From Ascaris suum (lineage: Eukaryota; Nematoda; Chromadorea; Rhabditida; Ascarididae): DNA of 64,000 nt. The stretch is taken from assembly GCA_013433145.1 (NCBI GenBank), contig CM024182.1:1116001-1180000 (forward strand), written 5' to 3'. A program made the translations under genes and the position numbers. Positions within the stretch are counted from its first letter, which is position 1. Every line of letters begins with the position of its first letter. Positions 1 to 12,700 of this stretch are shown one piece after another. The notes below the pieces were generated by a model. It worked only from the letters and a program-made list of their open reading frames with translations, made no database searches and had not been told where the DNA came from.

Positions 1-977
1 ATCAATTTTACTTTGCGATCCCTTATAGCTAATAGGATAAACATAGTGTTATTGTCAATATTAACGCGTTTATCGCTAAGCAGTACTCTTAAGTAAGTGA
101 TACCGAATTGTTTTATTGATTAGTTTGTGGTTAATGGTGCCATGTGATCGATGTTTTCTCTAGCCATCTTTGTTAGTGTTTGTTGCAGTTCCCTCAAAAC
201 TTCCCCATCGCAGCATAAGCCAACTAGCCTTGAGGCTTTTGTCGTCGCTTTTTAATATATGTACGGATTTTGATGGGGTTTTCTGCCTTTATTTCGCCTT
301 TTATTCACTCGACGGTGAGGAATTCGACAGCGCTATCACAGGTGGTACTCAAGGTTTGCGAAGAATTCTGCGACATTTGTGAGCAGTGGATATTTAAGGT
401 GGCCCGTCGACGTTAGTCAACGGCGAGGTCCAGTCCCTTTTCGAAACCCCGAGGGGGACGATAGCATCGGGTGTCAGAATTGTTGCTAGAGTCGACGATT
501 CCACAGCAGCACGCCCTAATAGAGCGTGCACAGCGGACGTTAGTCCTATTAAACTTGCTGCTATTCGGCATTGCCTGTTGAGTTCCTCAAAAAATCGCTG
601 TCGAGTATGACTCAATCGAATTAAGGACGTGATTTCGGAAGATGGTTGGTTGGACGCTAGATGATACCTCAAAGGCCGGCCTCATCTTTTCGAAGCTTGA
701 CTCCATATCTCACGTTCGACTTAGTAACAAATTTTTTGTCGAGGAATACTTCCAAGCTTTCTCTGGACGATACTGCGGAGACACTGAAACTGTTCGGGCA
801 TAATGTATCGGCGGTGCTAGTCGGTGCACCTATCTGAGAACTCAGCGCAACTGAGGATCTATGAGCGGTTAAATCAGAATCGTAAATCGACGTCAAGAAA
901 TGGCCGAATTTAGAGCCGTAGTCCTCGAGTAGATGAATGGTCCAGCGTGAGTCTGCGACCTCCATACTGCATTAGTT

Positions 978-1008
978 GGTGGGGGTGGGGGGAGGGGAGA
1001 GGGGGGGA
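978..1008 (+). repeat. G-rich tract
   Basis: G-runs of 4-7 interrupted by single T or A bases (GTGGGGGTGGGGGGAGG and on). It has four or more G-runs on one strand, so it could form a G-quadruplex. It is one of seven G/C tracts in this window. Confidence 0.8.
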
Positions 1009-2413
1009 CAGCTGACAACACTAAAGGAGTCGGTCTCCATGTTCAGCGTTCTTGAGTAATATACAAGACGTCAGATAAGGAATGCGGTTATCACTGCCTC
1101 AGCAAGAAATCAGTGCTGTTCCACCAAGAGGAACCATATGAATTCAGTTTGCTTCTGCTGTGGAGAATATTACTGGATCAAAGAATGCGACTTCCCGCTA
1201 TGTCTGTAAACTTTTCGATCACAAGGAGAGTTTATGCGGAAACTTTCTCAAAAACAAAGCGCAGAATCCGAAAAAGAACTGCTAAGATTCGAACAATGAT
1301 TTGTTCGCCATGTCCGTTGTCATGGATGTTGCTCCAGTCGGTCGCATTTATCGCGACTCCAGGTCAATGGTGCCATCGTTCACACGGGGTCGATACCAGT
1401 CTCCTGAGCGCTGAAGGTTTGATCATGAACAGTGATCCAAACAGGGTGCCAGCAATTACTACGTTGATGTTCGCCAACAACAACTTTATCAGACTACATC
1501 TGGATTTCCAGAGCTATTTTGACATGGATGAAGAAAAAGGAAGAGGGAACTGCGACGTCATAGAAAGCCCATCGTTCATAGGCTGCGTGGTCCAAAACGA
1601 AGCTCTCTTCCGATGGCCCATAGAAGGCACCATCTGCACCGTTCCTGTTACAACGTGCAACGTTGAACAGTCTTTCTGCTAATTGCAACAAGAACCTTTT
1701 TACAATAACAGCCGCAGCAACAACCAGTTCTACTGGAATCGAGCAGCATTCTGTTGTCGGAGATAGCCCGCAGCAATCACCGCAACAACCGCAGATCGAT
1801 TTGCGTATATGAAGAACACATATGGACGACAGATCGCGACAGATATGGATGACACTGCAACCAGGAACTCCAACAAGTAGTCCCATATCAATATCCACGT
1901 TGGAGTTTAGAAATCGAGTTTATGAGAATGCACGGCTTATGCTTGCGTGGTCCATAGAGGATTTTTAAAACATGATTTTCTTTCGCATGTTCCTCAAAGT
2001 GCAACCATCCTCTCGTCTCTTGAAGAAAATCACATTGGCCAGCAATATTGTGATCAGCGACTGAGTTCGTTTATTTGACCTCGTTTGCTAGGAAGTCTTA
2101 TTATACAGTGACTGTTTAACTTCGGCAGGGCAGAATACCACATTCCAGAATAAACTTTGAAAAAGGATAAGATGAATGGCGCTAACAAACCTTCATGTAG
2201 AAATCCGGATGACACGTCTTGCTATAATTGTCCTCATCATCGCAGTTCACCACATTCAAGGTTAACAGCAGCACGACTTCAAATGGAATATCAATCTGCA
2301 ACTTGTCTTTCACCCACTTTCAGTAAGTAACAATATGAATGTTAGCGTGTTGCCCTGGCCTACCATTGCCTAACAAAGGTCCCCATAAATGTTTCAACCC
2401 TCGCACCCCTCGT

Positions 2414-2422
2414 CCCCCCCCC
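2414..2422 (-). repeat. Poly-C tract (C9)
   Basis: Nine consecutive C on the plus strand inside a C-rich 50-base stretch (about 2397-2446), read as a G-tract on the minus strand. Confidence 0.7.
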
Positions 2423-2899
2423 ATCCCTAAACACCCCCCTGGCTGCGGACGTTTGCCACAACTTTGTGTCTTCAAAAGGCGTCGAATTACAAGTGAAGGA
2501 AAGCGTGAACACGGTTGAAACTTCTGACAACCACACATGCATGCTAAAAAGCGTAAGTCAGAACGTACTGGTGCAACCTCACCAAGGGCCGCATCTCTTT
2601 TGAAAGCTGGGAGTCGACCAGAAGAATATGTTTATGCAATTAAACCCAGCAGGATGCAAAGCTGCAAATAGTTCATGCTGTACGATATACCTTATGGGGC
2701 ATGTCGCGCTCGGCTGGCAGAGATACGTCGCTAATATTTGCTCGTTATCAGGGATATCTGGGCTCGAGAAGCTGGCAGTGGTCCACTTAAAGCTCGATGG
2801 ACTCGTGAGCAACCCAGCAACAGAATTCAACCAAGGTTCCAGGCAACACGAGCAACGACCTCTTCGTGGCCGTGAGGACGCCTTACACTAAGTTCGAAG

Positions 2900-3330
2900 C
2901 TCTTTGCTTGCCTTTTATATGGTTTTGCATCAGAATGAAATTTGCATCGAACGAATACTGGGACATTTGCAAGGTTCCACGCAGTTAGTGGCACTCCGTA
3001 TGCAAAGCGTTGCATTAACTTATTCACAGAGCTGTAAATCGTGAACTGTGTATGCAAATTCGTGGAGTTATCTGTCGGTCGTTTTGCGGTAGCTGGAATA
3101 TGCATATGGAGTAAAAACATATAACAACCTTGCAGAAAGCATGGAAAGAGCTGCAGTTCCGCCCGTTTATTTGCAGTTCAAATTCCCTTTCAAACGCCTG
3201 CTATGGCAACGACCTATCCGCATGTGTGCGCATGCTGTCAATTCGTTAGTTTCAACTTGAGAACTAACGAAAATCCCAAGTCGCAGCTTAGTATACTCTA
3301 TGTAGCCCATAAGTGGACCTTCAGTGTCAC
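2900..3330 (+). repeat. Dispersed repeat B, copy 1
   Basis: Read on the plus strand this stretch resembles the reverse complement of about 7680-8190. Shared landmarks in the same order: a TTTTATA block followed by TTTGCATC, a CATATGCAAAG/GTATGCAAAG word, a TGGAGTT-TGTC-GT block, TTCAAATT-GCAAA, a GGCGAC/GGCAACGAC word, and CATGTGTGCGCATG. The copies are diverged. No transposase or RT domain was seen, so the class is unknown. Confidence 0.55.
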
Positions 3331-4849
3331 CTTCTATATTGTCGCGTTAACGCGAAGCGAACGTGATCATTCATATTTGTTGCAGCTAAGAAACAAGGCT
3401 CTTTGTGTTGTTACGGCATCGTGTGGCCATATGGTATCAACAAAGGCCTGAGGAAGTGCCGCGAAAATGATAATGGAAGCTATTCAGCTAAATAAGAGAA
3501 CGGGCAGCGAACGGCTAAAGGGCATCTGATTTCCGCCGATGAATGGACGTGGTGGAAACAAAGAGATGGCGAATCGCGAAAATCTTGCACTTTGTATTTT
3601 TATTGAAGATATATTCAAATGTGAAAATCTGACACCTGCATGTACTATGTGAGAAGCTTCCTGTTTATCTCTATTGAATGGGCGTCTCAAATGTGAACAT
3701 CTGGCACCTGCCTGTGCTTTGGTAGCCTATATAAGCGTGTGCCACCGCCCTTTTTCCAATCGCTACCTGAATCGCTACATGAATCCGTCAGTATTTGCTT
3801 GTTGTCGCAGCATTGTCATCAAATTCGACAATATCGATTCAGAAAATTTGATAAGAGTTATGAGAATTTAAATATGGAAGAGACTGCGTACATTTTACAC
3901 AGGTCAGTTTTCCATCTCACATCAGCTGGACTACAGCTAAAGCGAATCTTTGTGCAAAGCTTCTGCTAGCGATCGGCTTCATTGATACTAAAATACATTC
4001 TTGCACATTCATTCATTCATTCAGGACCTGTGAAGTGATTGGTTAGGAGAGTTGAATGGAAAGAAGCATATCATGCCAATCATGCCAGCTGCCTCACCGA
4101 GATTCACCGCCTGTTGTACTTGATTTGTTTTCCGCATTGTCCTCGAATACTCAGATGCACATTCCTGTCATTAATGCGCGTGCACTTCTATTTGTGTTCA
4201 GTGCAGTATATTTGCAAGTTTTGAAACAAATCCAGCACATAGGCTGCCGTGTTTTCGAGTGTGTTCTTCGAATTATATGGAGTTGTATTTGGCCAAAATT
4301 GGCACGCAATATGCCATCCAAATCAACGCAGTTGAATTTGTTAAATAAGCGTATATTTAATGTATCTTTGTTGTGAAATTCCAATGCGTATTGTACAACA
4401 TCTTCTTCGGAATATGATGGATTGAATTCAGCACAAACTTTAAGGTACTAGCATTCGCTAGCAACAACGAGACCTTTTTCACGCAGCACTTTGACAGCAA
4501 TTCAGAAAGGACATAACCTCTTTGCTAGAAACTACATCTTCCGCCCTATGCTGCGCGGCACAATGCTGACGTAATTCTGCAATTCATGGTCTGCCCCTGG
4601 GTTCATATGCAACATTCTGATGGTGCAGATTTTGTAGTAAATTTATCACAATCTGCCTCAAGAATTCATAATCTGTTCCAGAAGTCCATCAAATTCACAG
4701 CCTGAGACTGCTGTCTGATGTTTGTGTTTAATCGAAAACCAGGTTGCAGCCAGTAACGTGCGCTCATTAATCTGCTTTCATCTCGACTGCTTCTCAAGTC
4801 GAATTCATAAATTCAGGTGGGCACTGCGCATCGATCGCTGAGTTTTCAC
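3331..4849. other. Intergenic, nothing recognised
   Basis: Only short open frames without splice support or domains. A short (ATTC)n run lies at about 4007-4022. Confidence 0.4.
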
Positions 4850-7050
4850 TCAGCCGAAGACGAAAATTCTTGAATATGGCGACTGAGCGACAAAACGTAT
4901 CTACGCGCTATTCTGGTCATTTTATGAACCATTCCATAGAAAGAAATTCATATTGGCGAACCGTTACTGAAAACAGCGCTTCTTATCAACGAAGTATCAC
5001 GCTTAATGAAATACCTGTCTTAAAAGCGAATGATCAGTTTAACTTCCGAATCAACGAGGAAGATTTATACAGAGCAAACCATTTTAAGATGAAAAGATTA
5101 CATATAGTTTTTGGAAGTAAATATTCATGTGATTCTTGCATCGCTCGGCACTCAATGGCCAGCATTGCGCAGGCCACAGAAAAAACGACGATGGCAAATG
5201 CTATTAAAATTTTGATACTAGGGCACACTGATGCCCTCCAGCATTTCCTCCTCTCTTGGACTCCGCCAGTTTCCCCTTCGCCTCGCCAGAGCAGCCTTTT
5301 GCTTTCGTCTTGCAGGTGCTCAATTCGGTGTTAGGAGGCTCTGCCGGGAACCCCTTTCGCTTGTAAGAGATTCTAGCATGAGCGGCAAGCATTGGCAGTT
5401 CCAGATTGCTTCTTCCTCGTTCAACTACCAAAAACGACCCCGCCGCGAATGATTAATGCTTATTCCTCTGCTCGACGGATGGGAATGGACAACAAAGCCT
5501 TTCATAGGCCACAAACTTCGAAAAACACTTCCTACTTATCCCGACGGTCTTTATCACAAACCGTCAAAAACGATCGGATGGAATAGCCGTTCAACCGACG
5601 GCACTTCACTCGACGCCAACGTTCGTACAAGGGCCAGGATTTGGCTGGGCGCAAAAAGGATGGTCTTTAACTTACAGGACGCGTGCTAGGCGAGTTGCTC
5701 TTCGGAACTCATATGTGGATCCGCCTGCAGATCCAGCTCACAAGAATTTTCCTCCATAAAAGCCATAATCAGCCCGGCAGTCCTCTGTCGTTCTTTCAGG
5801 TGTTGAATCCTGACCGTCTTTCACGGCAGCCTGATGTCATGCCGCGCAATCGAGATTTCGCATTGCTAGTAGAATCCAATCATGCGGAACGAGTGGACAG
5901 ACGTCCGTGACGATACGACGCCTTCGCATCCGGTTGCAACGCACATACGACGATGCCAACGGCTAATCTCCTTATCGTCCTTCTAAAAGTGGAGATATCA
6001 GGCAGATAGTTATAATTCATCATAGCTTGATGACGACTGTTAAATATGCGATGATCAGTCATCATATCGTGACGACCATTCATCTATTGGTTTTTTTGAA
6101 AGAAAATCGAAAAGCAGGTCTTTTCGGTTTTTCAGCCACATGAAATGCATAGGGTCCCGATCGCAGCCTTTCAATCGAACCTGTCAAAACGCTTTTCAAT
6201 GTCTTCAATGTCTTCATTGGTAACGCATGTCAAGTCTGAGGTGCAAAGCTGGACAGATGAGCGGTTTTTCGAATGGCCCACCTATTCTGATACGTTCCAT
6301 GTCGCACCTTACCGGAAATAGACAGTCTGCTGACTACCAAATGTCCCCCACCCACAATCTACCCGGGCAGCATCTGCAGTCATTGTACAAAATAAAACTG
6401 CATCGATCCACCTCGGCAAATCCTTTTCCACTAGACTGAACGACGCCCTGAAACACCACAGCACTCATTTCGAACACGTGATGACATCTGCGTCAAGCTC
6501 AACGGAGACTTTCGACTCCTTGATTGAGCTCTTCAAGGCGAATCACCAAAACTCACCGAGGAGTTCACCGGCATAACCGCCTACCCATTGAACACTTGCT
6601 CGCCTTTATCATCGTCAGCAACCGATGGATTCTATTTCTGCTGCGTACAGCACTGCTGCACACATCGATGCACTCATTGTCACCCGCGAAACGAGCGGAT
6701 AACACGACACACCTCTTGAATCCATTTCAACGGCTAAAGATTCCATGGTCGTCATGAAAAAGATGCTTTCTCATGGACAGATATTAGGTTCCTCGATTTC
6801 ATAGAAAATGTCCAAGGAATATAACTCGATCCAGCAAAGATTCAAGCAATCCACATGTCGCCAACTCCAAGGTAGATCAATCACTTTCGCGCCCGACCTC
6901 CTCGGCAGGAATGAAACATTTGTCAATTATCTGCAGAATTCATGCACTCCGGTGGACTCCATGACCAACAACGATGCCTTCTGCCTGCGCACATCAGAAT
7001 GTCCATTCGCTTTTAATGCGTCAAGGCAGCATTCAAACCTTGTTCGCTTC
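4850..7050 (+). other. GC-richer stretch of decayed open frames
   Basis: More GC-rich than its surroundings. In one plus-strand frame, codons 5231-5452 and 5456-5689 form about 150 codons broken by one TGA, and the same frame reopens at 6227-6439 and 6524-6757. Another frame starts with ATG at 4876 and runs to 5334. No domain was recognised. The pattern, long frames with occasional stops and no splice sites, fits a decaying mobile element or pseudogene rather than an active gene. The element type is not identifiable by eye. Confidence 0.3.
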
Positions 7051-7679
7051 TAAAATACCTCGATATCAATTCCGTGTTTTGGAAAAAGATCATGTGCAAG
7101 CCTGATAATACCTTTATGCCGATAACTCATATGAAGTGCATGACATTTTTCATGAGGTGTATTTCTATGCCATAATTTCGGCCACTTGGTGAATGCATCA
7201 GTGTCACTTTGCGCAGTATAGTAAATTTCAGCAGCATCACGCGAGGAGTGAGGAATTTTGAGATCTGCAGATACGATGTTAGTACTGCTGATATTGTTAA
7301 CGGAAACTCATTAATTGAGATGAGGAAGACAACGAGACCTAAGATAATTTTATGTTTTACACCACTATGAATTAGACATGGAGCCGAGTAACCACCTCCA
7401 GTTGTTGTTTGAAAAATTCTTCACATAAGAATGCTCTGATCTAGTTTAGGAATGAGCTGACAACTTCATATTTTTCACTTTTATGAGAAAATTTTCGTGA
7501 CAGAACATATCAAAGGTTTTAGCTTAATTCATACACACAACTTCAGTCCGAATTGTCATATACGATAGAAACAACCAGTTCATTGAGTATGAAGTAAGCT
7601 GCAACATCGTGGACCGAGCAGGGGCGAAGCCGAACTAAGCAGGATTCGGAATGCTATTTCATTCCTGGAGTAATTTATC

Positions 7680-8190
7680 TCCACCAAGTGGCGATCTTTT
7701 ACTTTCGACGTGTTGCGAGTTCAAGCTGTCGTACAAACATGCGCACACATGGGAATATGAAGTCGCCAAAGTGAACATTTGCAATAAAATTTGAAGAGCA
7801 AGTAAAATTGCGTAATTGCAGCTATTCATGCGCTTTTTCCATAACTTTTGTATTCTACACGGGTTTTCTGCGTATGCGCTCTCTAGCTGCCTTAGAACCA
7901 GTGACAAACAACTCCACAAATTTGGATCCACCGTATGAGATTTTGCCCTTTACAAAATAATTTGTAGGCTGAGATGAAATCAAAGCGGAAGATCGTCCAC
8001 TACTTTCAAAGTAGAAAGAACCTGCAAAACTCAACTTGCTCCGCGCATATAAATTAGTACAGCACTTTGCATATGGTGTCGCTCAAAAGTGCTTTGAGTT
8101 CCCCAAATATTGCATTATTTATGTGGATGCAAATCTTGTGCTGACTTCCGTCTTTATAAAAACTGAACAATTAGCTCATGCATCAGTGAG
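7680..8190 (-). repeat. Dispersed repeat B, copy 2 (inverted)
   Basis: The reverse complement matches 2900-3330 over several ordered blocks (see that entry). The two copies face each other about 4.4 kb apart. Translated, both contain a KL-Q-FAYGV peptide in the same relative frame, which may reflect DNA homology only. Confidence 0.55.
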
Positions 8191-8805
8191 CTGCTTTCGC
8201 TTTTGCGAAGAGCTCGCCTATCGTCTTGCAGCGAGACCGCGGCTGGATTCTGTTTGCTGCACTATTTGCAGCTCGGTCGGCAATAACAAGGAACGTTGGT
8301 AACTTCGCTGGTCCAGGTATTCGAGAAAGCGAGGGCAGAATTGCAAAATATCTCCGGAAATCGGGCGTAACATGGCTCCCACAGTATATCTTTCTAGCAA
8401 AGTATGTTTTCTTTCCCTCTGCTCTATATTGGATGCAAATGTGCCGGCTGTTCTTTCACCTGTCGCAAACTTTTGAATATGATAAGCCTCATGATGAGGT
8501 TGATCTAGTACGTTCTGGCAGACGCTTATCCTTCCCTGTACAGAAGATCTGTGGAAGTGCTTTCATGTTCGAGACTGAGGAATTAGGACACCCATTTCGT
8601 GCCCGGTCTCCTCTTCCTTTTTGTCTTATCCTCTCATTCGACCGTCTTTACGATTGATCTCTGGTTAACAAAAAAGCATAGAGATTGAGTGGGATTAGAG
8701 CATTCAAAGGAAAAGAACTCATGCAGTGACTGTATGAAAAAGGAATATTCGCTCCATCTCACAGTACCGGATTTGCGTGCGTCAGGGATGTGGGTATACG
8801 TAGCT

Positions 8806-9050
8806 ACAAGCGCAGGCGCATGAGAGAGATGGAGAAAGACAGCACGCGAGCGAGCGATGCGATCCTGTTAACTCAGTAATGAAAACATCTCAGTAAATGT
8901 GAAAATATACCGTAAGGAATCGAGATTCGAAAAACAAGTCTTAACACATTTCAAAGAGCACTGAATGCTCTATAAGAATCATTAATAACCTGGAGCAAAA
9001 ACAAGAACTTTTGTGTAAGATCGATTTCTTATATGACGCGCAATTGACAT
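8806..9050 (+). repeat. Dispersed repeat A, copy 1 (left arm of inverted repeat)
   Basis: Begins with CAAGCGCAGGCGCATGAGAG and ends with GCGCAATTGACAT. Its reverse complement matches 12159-12398 closely along the whole length, and a diverged same-strand copy lies at 48368-48616. Matching blocks include CGAGCGATGCG, the GGAATCGAGATTCGAAAAAC region, a GAGCATTGAA/GAGCACTGAA word and the AAAACAAG-ACTT block. There is no coding content. It may be the long terminal inverted repeat of a foldback-type or non-autonomous DNA transposon. Confidence 0.75.
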
Positions 9051-9359
9051 TTTGCAGACTCGAAGTACATGCGTTACAGAGGTTGACATATATTGATATT
9101 GTTGATGTATGCGAGCGATGTAATAAAGCAATCGCTCGACCAATTACCAAAACCCTACCACTGGTCCGAACTTGCAACAGGTGTCGTTTCTCAAAAAGAC
9201 CGTCGGTCTCTTCTAGAAAGGTGAAGCAAACACCCGAAATTTCAGATACCATAGTGATCATCGCGAAAAGACTTTATATAAGCAGCGCAATTTTCCGTTG
9301 CTTCAATTAAGAATACTTAACAAGTGATCCTCTCTCCTTTTTAAGTCTTCGCGTGTTTG

Positions 9360-10335
9360 GTGCAACTTCAATTGATCGGTTATTGTGGGAGCAATCAGAG
9401 AAGCGCTATCTATGTTTGGCGAGATGGCGAGGAAAAGGATGTAAAGAGCGTAGCCTATCGAGCCAGATGTGGCATTTCTTCGAAGTATCCTCGTCAGTCG
9501 GAAAGGTGCAAAACAAGAAGACATTTGCTCCCCGACGCCCTTCTCATCAGCTCTCGAAGAAATCTTGAGAAAGGTGGAGACTACAGATGGTTTCAGTGTA
9601 AACGACGAAGAACTCCAGATGCTTCTTTTTGCAGACGACGTGTTACCCGTTGCCGATGACACAAAAAACCTGCAGTGTTCACTGAACGAGCTCAACAAGA
9701 ATGCCAAGAAAACTGGTCTTAGCATTGACAACGGCAAAACAAAGTGGATGAAGGATGCACTCGATAGTGAGAACATCGAACATGTGGAAAAGTATGTATA
9801 TTTAGGACAGATTGTGGAACTGAGTGATGGCTAACCTTCACCAGGCTCAACGCTGTGTATTATGACACAAAGATAACATTGTCCGTAAGAGCAGGACTCT
9901 TCAATTCCACGGCCATCCCTGTTCTTCCCAGAAAGTCCGGAACGTGGAACACCACACTCGTTGAAGAAAACAAACCAGCAACCACCCAGCAAGCAGTGGA
10001 ATGGAGAATGGAAAGTATCAACAAACTGAAACACACCACAAACGAAGAGTTGCGTTCTGGATCCGCTTTGAAGGATATCGTTGGAGGAATGTACAAAAGA
10101 AAACTACGGTGGGCTTGTCACGTAGCCAGGTTGAATGACTGCAGATGGATCGAGTAAATCCCTGAGCTGTAATCAAGAGACATAAAGCGGTCACGCGGCA
10201 GACCGCAACAAAATGGGAAGGCCCACTGCGGCATCTACATGGAGTTACTTGGATGGGGAAGGCTCAGGATCGTGACAAATGGAGGAGCTGCCAACTGCAC
10301 CGATGGAGAGAACAATGAAGTCGACGAAATAGCGG
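9360..10335 (+). pseudogene. RTE-type non-LTR retrotransposon, 3' part of reverse transcriptase
   Basis: The frame 9469-9834 reads as the middle and end of a non-LTR reverse transcriptase. It has a degenerate RQGD-like block (KGAKQEDICSPTPFSSALEE), then the catalytic box C motif LLFADDVL with the FADD aspartates, a GLSIDNGKTK block and the VEKYVYLGQ motif typical of RTE and related elements. After a stop near 9834 a second frame (9855-10157) gives the usual C-terminal KLRWACHVAR motif. A third frame to about 10330 gives the terminal tryptophan-rich region (RDKWRSCQLHRW). The endonuclease and fingers are missing or unreadable, and frame changes and stops show it is 5'-truncated and dead. It lies between the two inverted arms of repeat A. 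Confidence 0.85.
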
Positions 10336-11830
10336 CTGTTTGAAGCATTCAAAGTAAAGCATCCTTGTCAGACTCCATCCGTCGCAGTGCACATGTAGAT
10401 GTCTAAGCCGAAGCAGAGCGCTGCAGCCGTTGAGTCAATTTCTTCTCCCCAACGTAGAGCATCCACAGCATTCAGCGCTATGTCCCGTTTCCACCACAGC
10501 ATTTCGCTCACACTGTTGCACGTGGCTGTGTGTATGAACATCTCTTAAATCCATGCACACTCATTTATGATCTCGACTGTCATTTTAATGCACCGTTTAG
10601 GGATTCCTTTGAAGCAGTGAATTGTTTTGTAACACTTGTTTTATAACATGCAAAACGATAACTGTCCAAAGCGTAGTCTTCTGAGGATGGTGAAGGTGAT
10701 GAGAATCGGATTTCTGGGTGATAACGTTCCGCTCTCTTGATGCGAAAAGCGAGTTCTCTGAAAGACCGGAATGAATCGGCCGCTATCTAATGCTAATGCC
10801 ACCTTCCATCGCCAAGAGCCTTTCCTGTGCGAAATAACCAGTCCTTAACGAAATAACCATGCTTGGAGGAGTCCTTAACATCTTATCGGCGCACTGCAAA
10901 AATAGCTGCCCATTGATTTCTGAAGGCCGCGGGCTGCAGGCGGCTTATACCGTTAACAATCTCCGATCCGTTTTAGTCGACTGAATTAATAGGTTGCATT
11001 TTCAAGTGCGCAAATTTCCTTTCGGCAATCCATGCTGTTGGATCGCTTCGGATGCAAGAAACTGCTTACCACGATGTTGGACGTAAAAGCGGTTGCCATC
11101 ACCTCTGACAGCAACCGTCGATAGTCCGCCTGGTTTCTGATCGAATTAGAATGAACACGAGTCGGTGGACACGTAACTTGTACGGGAGGCAAGTACTTCT
11201 TTTAAACGGTATCCGGCCGTTCTAGATTAGTGGCTCGAAACGAGTGATCTTGACAGCCCCATCTTCTTTACGATCTCTTCCACATCTTATGAATTGGCTT
11301 CTCTGAATAGAGTTGGGCACTTCATGTGACTGCTTACATTGAAGGTTTCCTGCTTTGCAGCCACTCGTGCTCACCTGCCATGTAGGTCGCAATTCTCCCT
11401 ATTTGGAACATGTCGCCTACGAGTTGTTCTTCCCCGCTCAATCCTAGGAGTCCTTGTCCGAAAGCAAGTGCTGCATCGAATCAAGTTATGTCAATGCAAT
11501 TAAACATAAGCTACACCCGTCGGTTGGCTTTTTTACCATCAAGCGAACTTACAATACCGATTATCGGTATGCCTATACGGGAAAGAAATGAAGTGATAGA
11601 AATAGAACTGTCGAATTGAAGAATTCTTAACCGGTGCATACATCAATCGCATGAAAGAATCCATTCACGAAGGACCACAGCGAATTCAGTGCAATTTATG
11701 AACGATTTGGTCATTTTTGGTCATTTCATTAAATTAAACCATCGAGGGTCTTTTTCATGAATCCAGTTCTCCATTAAGAACAGTGTCATAAATGCACAAT
11801 AATAACGCATAAGATAATGTAGAAGGCGAA
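10336..11830. other. Spacer inside the inverted-repeat structure
   Basis: No coding exon or domain seen. It lies between the RTE remnant and the tandem partial copies of repeat A. Confidence 0.4.
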
Positions 11831-11834
11831 TCTG

Positions 11835-12075
11835 CAATTTATGCCATAGAAAAGTTCTCATTTTTGCCTCAGATTATTAATGATTACAGTGGTGTTTTTA
11901 ATCTCTTTAAAATGTGCCCATTTGCTGTTCCCAATCTTGTTCTGTTATACATCTCTAGGTGTACCTCTGACCCTGCTATTTATGTCAATTGCGCGTCACA
12001 TAAGAAATTGATCTTACAGAAAAGTTGTTGTTTTTGTCTCAGATTATTATGATTCTGATGGAGTTGTTCATGAAC
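11835..12075 (-). repeat. Partial tandem copies of repeat A
   Basis: Two diverged partial units precede the right arm: around 11835-11930 and 11980-12075. Each holds the same string of words as the right arm (GTCAATTGCGCGTCA, AAATTGATCTTACAGAAAAG, then a TTATTAATGATT-like block). They look like tandem duplications of the inner end of the repeat. Confidence 0.6.
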
Positions 12076-12158
12076 TTTAAAAGTACCTAGTCACTGTTCC
12101 CAAATCCTCTTCCATCACACGCTTGTAGGTCGCGATATGTCGGTAACCTTGCAATATA

Positions 12159-12398
12159 TGTCAATTGCGCGTCATATAACAAATTGATCTTACAGAAAAG
12201 TTCTTGTTTTTATTCCAGGTTATTAATGATTCTTATAGAGCATTCAATGCTCTTTGAAATGTGTTAAGACTTGTTTTTCGAATCTCGATTCCTTACGGTA
12301 CATTTTCACATTTACTGAGACGTTTTCATTACTGAATAACCAGGACCGCATCGATCGCTGCGGTCTTGCTCCATCTCTCTCATGCGCCTGCGCTTGTG
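12159..12398 (-). repeat. Dispersed repeat A, copy 2 (right arm, inverted)
   Basis: Reverse complement of 8806-9050 with few differences. It starts with the ATGTCAATTGCGCGTC word and ends GCGCCTGCGCTTG. The similarity appears to run a few bases beyond both ends (TAGC-ACAAGCGC). Together with the left arm it defines a 3.6-kb inverted-repeat structure that contains the RTE fragment. Confidence 0.75.
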
Positions 12399-12399
12399 G

Positions 12400-12700
12400 C
12401 TAGGTGCGTCGACCCCCTGCATCGGGCATGTATGTGCAATTGTAGACAGAGGCATACATCTTTGTGTATGCGCACATCTATTAAGTCTTTACGTGTGCAT
12501 ATGCGCATTTGTGTTAATCTGTTTACGTGGATGAGCACACACGCGTGCATGTTCGTTTCTATGCCTGCAAGCGTGCTCACGCAATTATGTGTTCGTGTGG
12601 GTGTACGTGCGTCTACGCGTGTACACATGTGTCTGCGTGTTCGAATGGGTGCGCTTCTATGTGTGTGCGTCTTGGTATGTGTGCGTAATTGGGTTCAGTA
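12400..12700 (+). repeat. GT-rich degenerate simple repeat
   Basis: A run of GTGTGTATGCG-like words with period near 6-10. It keeps a frame open on both strands (for example 12366-12707) without any domain. A similar GT-rich stretch borders the repeat A copy at 48.3 kb, so it may be part of the same mobile unit. Confidence 0.6.

Larger units (their letters stand above)
1..2890. other. Region without a convincing gene
   Basis: No exon with supporting splice sites was found. Two adjoining minus-strand open frames (965-669 and 672-394) and a plus-strand open frame (1113-1682) have no recognisable domain. A second plus frame near 1140-1200 shows a cysteine pattern reminiscent of a degenerate CCHC zinc knuckle (CFCCGEYYWIKEC), but the histidine is replaced and stops follow, so at best it is a decayed gag remnant. 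The stretch also contains a G-rich tract near 980-1008 and a C9 run near 2414. Confidence 0.4.

Noticed and set aside
1113..1682. The longest open frame in the window (189 codons)
   Set aside because: No domain, no splice or promoter support, and overlapping frames are equally plausible; a frame of this length can arise by chance.
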